This document shows positions 6,974 to 10,266 of a stretch of 10,266 nt of DNA, piece by piece (within the stretch, counting starts at the first letter, position 1; every line of letters starts with the position of its first letter). The DNA is taken from assembly GCA_030145035.1 (NCBI GenBank), contig JAQYWL010000434.1, forward strand, positions 1 through 10,266. Direction: 5' to 3'. The DNA comes from Desulfobacteria bacterium. GTDB taxonomy: Bacteria; Desulfobacterota; Desulfobacteria; Desulfobacterales; C00003060. The notes under the pieces were generated by a model, which saw only the letters and a program-made list of their open reading frames with translations, ran no database searches and had not been told where the DNA came from. Position numbers and translations under genes: made by a program.

Positions 6974-7100
6974 TATAAAACCGGTTATTTTCGGTCTTCC
7001 GGAGCCCTGGCAATCGGGACCATATTTTGCCCAAGAGCTGAAAACAGCTATTTTTAGACCACTAATCCAAATATTTCAACATGATAGCCTGGCCCGACCC

Positions 7101-7124
7101 CATTTGCATTTGCATTTGCATATG
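7101..7124. repeat. Tandem hexamer repeat, CATTTG x3 plus CATATG
   Basis: Three exact CATTTG units (7101-7118) are followed by one variant unit, CATATG (7119-7124). The array overlaps the proposed -35 element and spacer of the toxin-antitoxin promoter. It might be a repressor-binding array or a slippage-prone tract; neither can be decided from the sequence. Confidence 0.6.
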
Positions 7125-7131
7125 ATACAAT
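7104..7131 (+). promoter_or_regulatory. Putative sigma-70 promoter of the toxin-antitoxin operon
   Basis: TTGCAT (7104-7109) and TACAAT (7126-7131) are separated by 16 nt and resemble -35 and -10 boxes. The -10 lies 67 nt upstream of the antitoxin ATG, the first gene of the pair. The region is AT-rich compared with the hairpin-filled sequence before it. This is a prediction by pattern only. Confidence 0.4.
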
Positions 7132-7188
7132 ATTTGAAAACCATGGAGTTAGATGTTAACATAATTTTAAAGAGTTATCAGAAAAGGA

Positions 7189-7198
7189 GGGTTAACCC
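7189..7198. promoter_or_regulatory. Perfect palindrome between ribosome site and antitoxin start
   Basis: GGGTTAACCC is a perfect 10-bp palindrome ending one base before the ATG at 7199 and overlapping the last bases of the AAGGAGG ribosome site (7184-7190). Another GTTAAC core lies at 7155-7160. The pair of sites could bind an autoregulator, as is common for toxin-antitoxin operons, or affect initiation through RNA folding. Function is inferred. Confidence 0.4.
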
Positions 7199-7450
7199 AT
7201 GAAGACTTTGACAATGGAGTTGCCTGAAAAGGTTTTTGCCGCTATGCGCTTTGATCCTAATCGGTTTGCCAATGAGATGAGGCTTGCAGCAGCGGCTGTT
7301 TGGTACGAACAGGGTAAAATCTCGCAGGAATTGGCAGCATGGGTTGCAGGCATGAATCGCACAGATTTCCTCCTGGCTCTGGCACAAATGGGAAAAGATT
7401 CGTTCCAGGTGGATTTTGATGACCTGGATAGGGAGCTTGCTCGTGGATAA
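7199..7450 (+). CDS. UPF0175-family antitoxin
   Basis: This 83-residue protein has the typical length and layout of UPF0175 proteins, small antitoxins usually paired with PIN-domain toxins. The N-terminal strand LTMELPEKVF (4-13) is followed by a helix, FANEMRLAAAAVWYEQGKIS (23-42), which carries the family pattern of an E-x-R-L-A helix ending in Y-x-x-G-x-I-S. Next comes a helix-turn-helix-like AAWVAGMNRTDFLLALAQMG (45-64) and a short acidic tail. A strong AAGGAGG site lies 8 nt upstream. The gene overlaps the toxin gene by 8 nt, so the two are probably translated together. It likely binds and silences the downstream toxin and may also bind the operon promoter; the palindrome and hexamer repeat upstream are candidate sites. 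Confidence 0.88.
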   Translation: MKTLTMELPEKVFAAMRFDPNRFANEMRLAAAAVWYEQGKISQELAAWVAGMNRTDFLLALAQMGKDSFQVDFDDLDRELARG

Positions 7451-7928
7451 ACCGGCTGTTACTAATGCATCACCACTTGTTTTCTTTAGCCGTGGCCAAC
7501 AGATGGATCTTTTACGTCATTTTGCCAACCGGATTTTTGTGCCTGAGCCTGTAGCCAACGAGATACTTAAGAAAGGCCCTGAAGACGTTACCGCCAAAGC
7601 TTTGCATAACACTCCATGGCTTGAAGTTGTACCCGCTGTCTCTGTGCCGGAGAGTATTCTTGACTGGGGATTGGGCCCTGGAGAGTCATCTGTTCTTGCA
7701 TTTGCGAGTGACCATCCGGGGACAGAAGCCATCATTGACGATCTTGCCGGCCGCAGGTGTGCTGCATATTTGAATATTCCAGTTCGAGGCACATTGGGCA
7801 TCGTATTAGTTGCAAAAAAGCGCGGCCTAATTCCTAAGGCCAGGCCTGTTATGGAACTCCTCATTCGGTCAGGGCTTTATCTTTCACGGTCAGTACTTGA
7901 AGAAGCACTGAAAAGGGTGGGTGAATAG
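7443..7928 (+). CDS. DUF3368 PIN-domain toxin
   Basis: This 161-residue protein belongs to the DUF3368 group of PIN-domain nucleases, which typically act as RNA-cutting toxins held in check by UPF0175 antitoxins. The GTG at 7443 is chosen because GGGAG at 7431-7435 is 7 nt upstream. It also places the first PIN strand, AVTNASPLVFFSR (5-17), at the N-terminus. Starting at ATG 7416 would add nine unlikely residues. Candidate acidic metal-site residues are Glu40 (in PVANEILK), Glu81 (in GLGPGESSVLAFA) and Asp99/Asp100 (in AIIDDLAGRR). The usual first Asp is Asn8 here, a substitution that I recall being common in this family, so activity is not excluded. The basic segment VAKKRGLIPKARP (123-135) is typical. 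The preceding gene is its antitoxin. Confidence 0.87.
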   Translation: MDKPAVTNASPLVFFSRGQQMDLLRHFANRIFVPEPVANEILKKGPEDVTAKALHNTPWLEVVPAVSVPESILDWGLGPGESSVLAFASDHPGTEAIIDDLAGRRCAAYLNIPVRGTLGIVLVAKKRGLIPKARPVMELLIRSGLYLSRSVLEEALKRVGE

Positions 7929-7953
7929 AAATAACAGGTTTCAAAATTAGCTA

Positions 7954-8259
7954 ATGCGCCGAAGCCATCGAGAGACCTTCACCACCATCAAGACAGAAGG
8001 AGCCCTGCTTCCCGTAGAAATTCTTCAGCGCATTGCAGAAGGGGACCGTGATCTTGATGGTCTCTCTCCTGAATCCTACCATCTCTCCAAAAACGAGAAG
8101 CTCAACGAAGCGATCAACCGGGCATGGAACCGCTGTGATGGTGCATGGCGTTCCTTCCAGGCTGCTGCACGAGAAGGCTGCCAGAAACTTGGAACACCAA
8201 ACCCCAAACTCGGAACCGGTTCAGAGACCATGAAAGTCGGGGGCTTTGTGAGGTCATGA
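7954..8259 (+). pseudogene. N-terminal stub of an Eco57I-like (type IIG-like) DNA methylase
   Basis: The first 75 or so residues read like the beginning of large Eco57I-type restriction-modification methylases. Recognisable words are TIKTEGALLPVEILQRIA (11-28), EGDRDLDGLSPESYHL (29-44) and LNEAINRAWNRCDGAWRSFQ (50-69). Those proteins are usually over 1,000 residues, with the methylase motifs far downstream. Here the similarity ends at about 8178. The frame then runs into repeat-like sequence (AACTTGGAACACC..., AACTCGGAACC) and stops at 8259. No methylase motif (such as NPPY) is present. The stub is therefore a broken remnant with no expected catalytic activity. The family call rests on remembered pattern, not a search. 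Confidence 0.6.
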
Positions 8260-8685
8260 GTTGGGTCATGGCTTGGAGGCCTTTACAAGACTTTCAGTTT
8301 TGGAGCAGGTCAAGAAACGCGAGGGTTTTACCCACCCCGGAGGAATACGCTTAGCATTCCACCCCAGTACGATAGTTCCTACCTACAGGGCGGGCAGGGC
8401 AGGCAGGAATACCTTTGTGTATTTCGAGGACGAAAATCCGAGTATGACGCAGCCTGCCCGCCATCGCTCTCGCTCAGGCGAGGCGGGCGGGACATGGGGC
8501 AAAAGAGGATGTTTTGCGGTGGCCTCGCTTGGGAGACATGCCTGGGTTTTGGAGCCTATCCATCTCAGAGAGGCTGTGTCATGTGTCAGAAGAGCTTTCG
8601 GCCACGACAGAGAGATATAGCGAAGAACCTGGAGCTATGTATGAAGAAAACTCGGAGCGAAGAACGTCCTAGCATCTCAGTATAG
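8260..8685. other. Gene-free, probably degenerate stretch
   Basis: I find no convincing gene here. Open frames of 60-120 codons exist in more than one frame and run through a GC-rich hairpin repeat (8453-8491) and a purine-rich GGGCGGGCAGGGCAGGCAGG tract near 8387-8407, which argues against coding. The tract is flanked by TTCCTACCT and AGGCAGGAA, which can nearly pair. The stretch separates the methylase stub from a C-terminal remnant of unknown origin and may be what is left of the interior of one or more lost genes. Confidence 0.5.
8453..8491. repeat. GC-rich hairpin repeat
   Basis: CCTGCCCGCC (8453-8462) pairs with GGCGGGCGGG (8482-8491) over 10 bp with one wobble. An inner TCGC/GCGA pairing shortens the loop. 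No T-run follows. It resembles dispersed palindromic repeats of environmental bacterial genomes, like the one at 6871. Confidence 0.65.
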
Positions 8686-8871
8686 AAGAAGTTAGTGAAT
8701 GCCTTAAAACAGCAATGGGGGATAAAGGGAGTAATTCAACATAGTCAACAACGTTATATATCAAAGTATCAAAGGGTTACACCTGCGGAGATGAAGCAAC
8801 GGTTTGAGGATTACCTGAATCAGCTTGCCAAGGGCAAGGAGCCAGGAAAAGTACGGATCGTATTGGAATAG
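8686..8871 (+). pseudogene. C-terminal remnant of an unknown protein
   Basis: Between an in-frame TAG at 8683-8685 and the TAG at 8869-8871 lies a 61-codon frame with protein-like composition. Its latter part reads TPAEMKQRFEDYLNQL, followed by GKEPGKVRIVLE at the end. The alternating charge and hydrophobic pattern and the sharp end look like a genuine C-terminus of a larger protein. No good start with a ribosome site is seen; GTG at 8695 is the only near candidate. It may come from the same lost gene as the stub at 7954 or from another gene of the island. I do not recognise the family. Confidence 0.45.
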
Positions 8872-8942
8872 GAACCGCGAATGGACACGAATGAACGCCA
8901 ATGTTTTGGGCAAGAACCACGGATAGACGAGGATAGACGAGG
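8872..8942. repeat. Intergenic repeat with tandem decamer abutting next start codon
   Basis: The sequence ACCGCGAATGGACACGAATG followed by AACCACGGATAGACGAGGATAG belongs to a widespread style of intergenic repeat. It ends in two exact copies of ATAGACGAGG (8923-8932 and 8933-8942), immediately before the ATG at 8943. The GAGG of the first copy, 10 nt upstream, could act as the ribosome site of the next gene. Confidence 0.55.
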
Positions 8943-9840
8943 ATGAAGATTTCGGAACTGAAGAAACTGCTCAAAACAGGGGAATGGAATGACGTCGAGT
9001 TCAAGGAAGCTCGAACAGCAGTTCCAAAGTCCGCCTTTGAGACTGTTTCCGCTTTCGCCAATACCCATGGTGGAACTCTGGTGTTCGGCATCAGCCAGCG
9101 TGGCGAGGAGTTCAGTGTCAGTGGCGTCGAAGTGCCAGAGAAGTTACAAAATGATTTCCTGTCAGTTCTTCATGCCGATCAAAAGGTCAACCACGACGTC
9201 CATGTCAGTGAAGAAAAGTTGGTTATCGGCGGCGAGACCGTGCTCGTCTTCCATATCGCTGAAAACCATCGAACTCGAAAACCGGTCTATTTGAATGGCG
9301 ATATCCGGCGGACCTTCCTGCGTAAAGGCGGCGGCGATTACAAGGCCCAGATGCAGGATATTGAGCGGATGCTCCGGGATGCCACTGCCGATCGGTGGGA
9401 CAGCCAACCATTTGAACGGGTCCTGCTTAAGGAAGCTTTTCATCCGGGCAGTCTACACTGGTATCGGAATCGGTTCCATCAAGTCAATACAGGCTTCGAT
9501 CCCAACAACCCGACCAGGAGTTCCTCTATCATTGGGGTTACTTGCTGCGACAAGGGAAACGTTTCATCCCCACACGGGCCGCCATCATGCTTTTCGGGTC
9601 GTTCTTGGCCATTCATCAACTCATCCCCCGGCCGACGCTGGATGTCCAGTTCCTGGGCTATGCAACCGATGAACCCATGCCCGAAACACGGTGGATCGAT
9701 AGCCCACCTATAAGAACGATCGAAGTTGGAAAGCCTTCGAGTTCTTTATCCCGGAGTTGGATAAGGAAGTGGACATGGCATCTGACCTGATGAAGGCCAT
9801 GTTCGGCCGGGTCAAAAAATGGGGTCAAGTCTGCTCTTGA
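8943..9840 (+). pseudogene. Frameshifted AlbA_2/Schlafen-type ATP-binding regulator, truncated
   Basis: The first 188 codons encode an AlbA_2 (Schlafen-like) domain: VEFKEARTAVPKSAFETVSA (18-37), then FANTHGGTLVFGIS (38-51), an IRRTFLRKGG segment (121-130) and FHPGSLHWYRNRFHQ (166-180). At about 9510-9511 the frame breaks. Reading continues one frame over as DQEFLYHWGYLLRQGKRFIP and TRAAIMLFGSF, typical of the family's continuation, so a single C appears to be lost from a C run. A second shift near 9700-9712 would give NDRSWKAFEFFIPELDKE, with a stop at 9838-9840 inside the flank of a transposase gene. Intact family members are roughly 450-550 residues, so the 3' half is missing. These proteins are usually transcriptional regulators. 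A sequencing error could explain one shift but not the missing end. Confidence 0.8.
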
Positions 9841-9841
9841 C
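9824..9841. repeat. Hairpin at the left flank of the REP-associated transposase
   Basis: GTCAAG (9824-9829) and CTTGAC (9836-9841) form a perfect 6-bp stem with a 6-nt loop, 31 bp before the transposase ATG. REP-associated transposases act on small palindromic repeats near their genes, so this is a candidate recognition or end sequence. It also marks the approximate point where the regulator pseudogene stops. Confidence 0.5.
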
Positions 9842-9872
9842 TCTTGCCGGGTAAAATGTTACAGATTGTCGC

Positions 9873-10266
9873 ATGGCACGTCCACTCAGAATAGAGTATC
9901 CCGGTGCCTGGTACCATGTGATGAACCGGGGAAGAAGGGCCGAAAAAATATTTCGTGACAGGCATGACTACCAGGTGTTTGTCGAGCTTCTTGAGGAAAG
10001 CTCGGAGATGTGGAATATTCGGGTTGCTGCCTACTGTCTCATGACAAACCACTATCATATTCTTGTGCAAACACCGGATGCCAATATTGCACGGAGCATG
10101 CGGCATATAAATGGCGTATACACCCAGAGATTTAACAGAAGGCATTTCTGTGATGGGCAGCTCTTTCGCGGCAGATACAAGTCAATTCTTGTTAGCGGTG
10201 ACAGCTATCTTTTGCAACTTGTCAGATATATACACCGCAATCCTGTAAAGGCAGGCATTGCAAACA
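9873..10266 (+). CDS. REP-associated tyrosine transposase (Y1_Tnp), C-terminus cut off by window edge
   Basis: The frame from ATG 9873 is open to the window end (131 codons). It begins MARPLRIEYPGAWYHVMNRG, the characteristic N-terminus of REP-associated (RAYT-type) transposases of the IS200-like HUH superfamily. The HUH metal site is NHYHILVQTP (59-68; His60 and His62). Further typical segments are GVYTQRFNRRH (81-91), GQLFRGRYKSILV (95-107) and YLLQLVRYIHRNPVKAGI (112-129), which includes candidate catalytic tyrosines. Such enzymes cut single-stranded DNA at palindromic repeats through a tyrosine-DNA bond and are often domesticated as single chromosomal copies. The visible part looks intact. 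Only about the first half to two thirds is in view; RAYT proteins usually run to about 150-300 residues. Confidence 0.92.
   Translation, partial: MARPLRIEYPGAWYHVMNRGRRAEKIFRDRHDYQVFVELLEESSEMWNIRVAAYCLMTNHYHILVQTPDANIARSMRHINGVYTQRFNRRHFCDGQLFRGRYKSILVSGDSYLLQLVRYIHRNPVKAGIAN

Noticed and set aside
7416..7442. ATG start nine codons upstream for the PIN toxin
   Set aside because: It would lie deep inside the antitoxin gene and add non-family residues. GTG at 7443 has the ribosome site and the typical N-terminus.
8261..8620. 119-codon open frame
   Set aside because: It runs through a GC-rich hairpin repeat, overlaps other open frames, and shows no family motif or convincing ribosome site.
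9295..9790. Separate plus-strand open frames of 125 and 82 codons
   Set aside because: The 125-codon frame is a shadow that joins the regulator's shifted frame only after 9510. The 82-codon frame is the frameshifted continuation of the regulator, not a gene of its own.
9825..10145. 106-codon minus-strand open frame
   Set aside because: It is the reverse of the REP-associated transposase, whose plus-strand frame is unmistakable.

Overview
The window looks like accessory DNA, probably a defence island, from an environmental bacterium of middling GC content. AT-rich inverted repeats, GC-rich hairpins, an REP-associated transposase and toxin-antitoxin and defence genes mixed with gene debris are common in Desulfobacterota, Nitrospirota and similar uncultured lineages. 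This placement is an impression from repeat and gene style; nothing in the window fixes the taxonomy.

Left end (1-1070, minus strand): a universal stress protein is followed by the start of a second gene that runs off the window, a possible PP-loop-type ATP-binding enzyme. Between these and the plus-strand genes lies a degenerate inverted repeat (1117-1285).

Core (1509-6729, plus strand): the most interesting part. Gene 1 encodes an unrecognised 285-residue coiled-coil protein. After about 400 bp of repeats come three overlapping genes: two paralogous BrxD-like P-loop ATPases (414 and 384 residues) and a compact Lhr/BrxHI-like superfamily 2 helicase (525 residues). The overlaps of 4 and 8 nt indicate a translationally coupled operon. 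The parts recall the BrxD-BrxHI pair of type 2 BREX and the ATPase-helicase part of Shango. No methyltransferase, PglZ, kinase or TerB gene is visible, so this may be a stand-alone, undescribed ATPase-helicase defence module.

Middle (6730-7928): a putative terminator and two common hairpin repeat types are followed by a compact toxin-antitoxin pair, a UPF0175 antitoxin and a DUF3368 PIN-domain toxin. The pair has a plausible promoter, a hexamer repeat and a palindrome next to the antitoxin start codon.

Right end (7929-10266): decayed DNA. It holds the N-terminal stub of an Eco57I-like (type IIG-like) methylase, an unassigned stretch with a GC-rich hairpin, a 61-codon C-terminal remnant of an unknown protein, and a frameshifted AlbA_2/Schlafen-type regulator. 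That regulator runs directly into an REP-associated tyrosine transposase that leaves the window. The region has apparently gained and lost defence genes repeatedly, and the ATPase-helicase operon and the toxin-antitoxin pair are the parts that remain intact.
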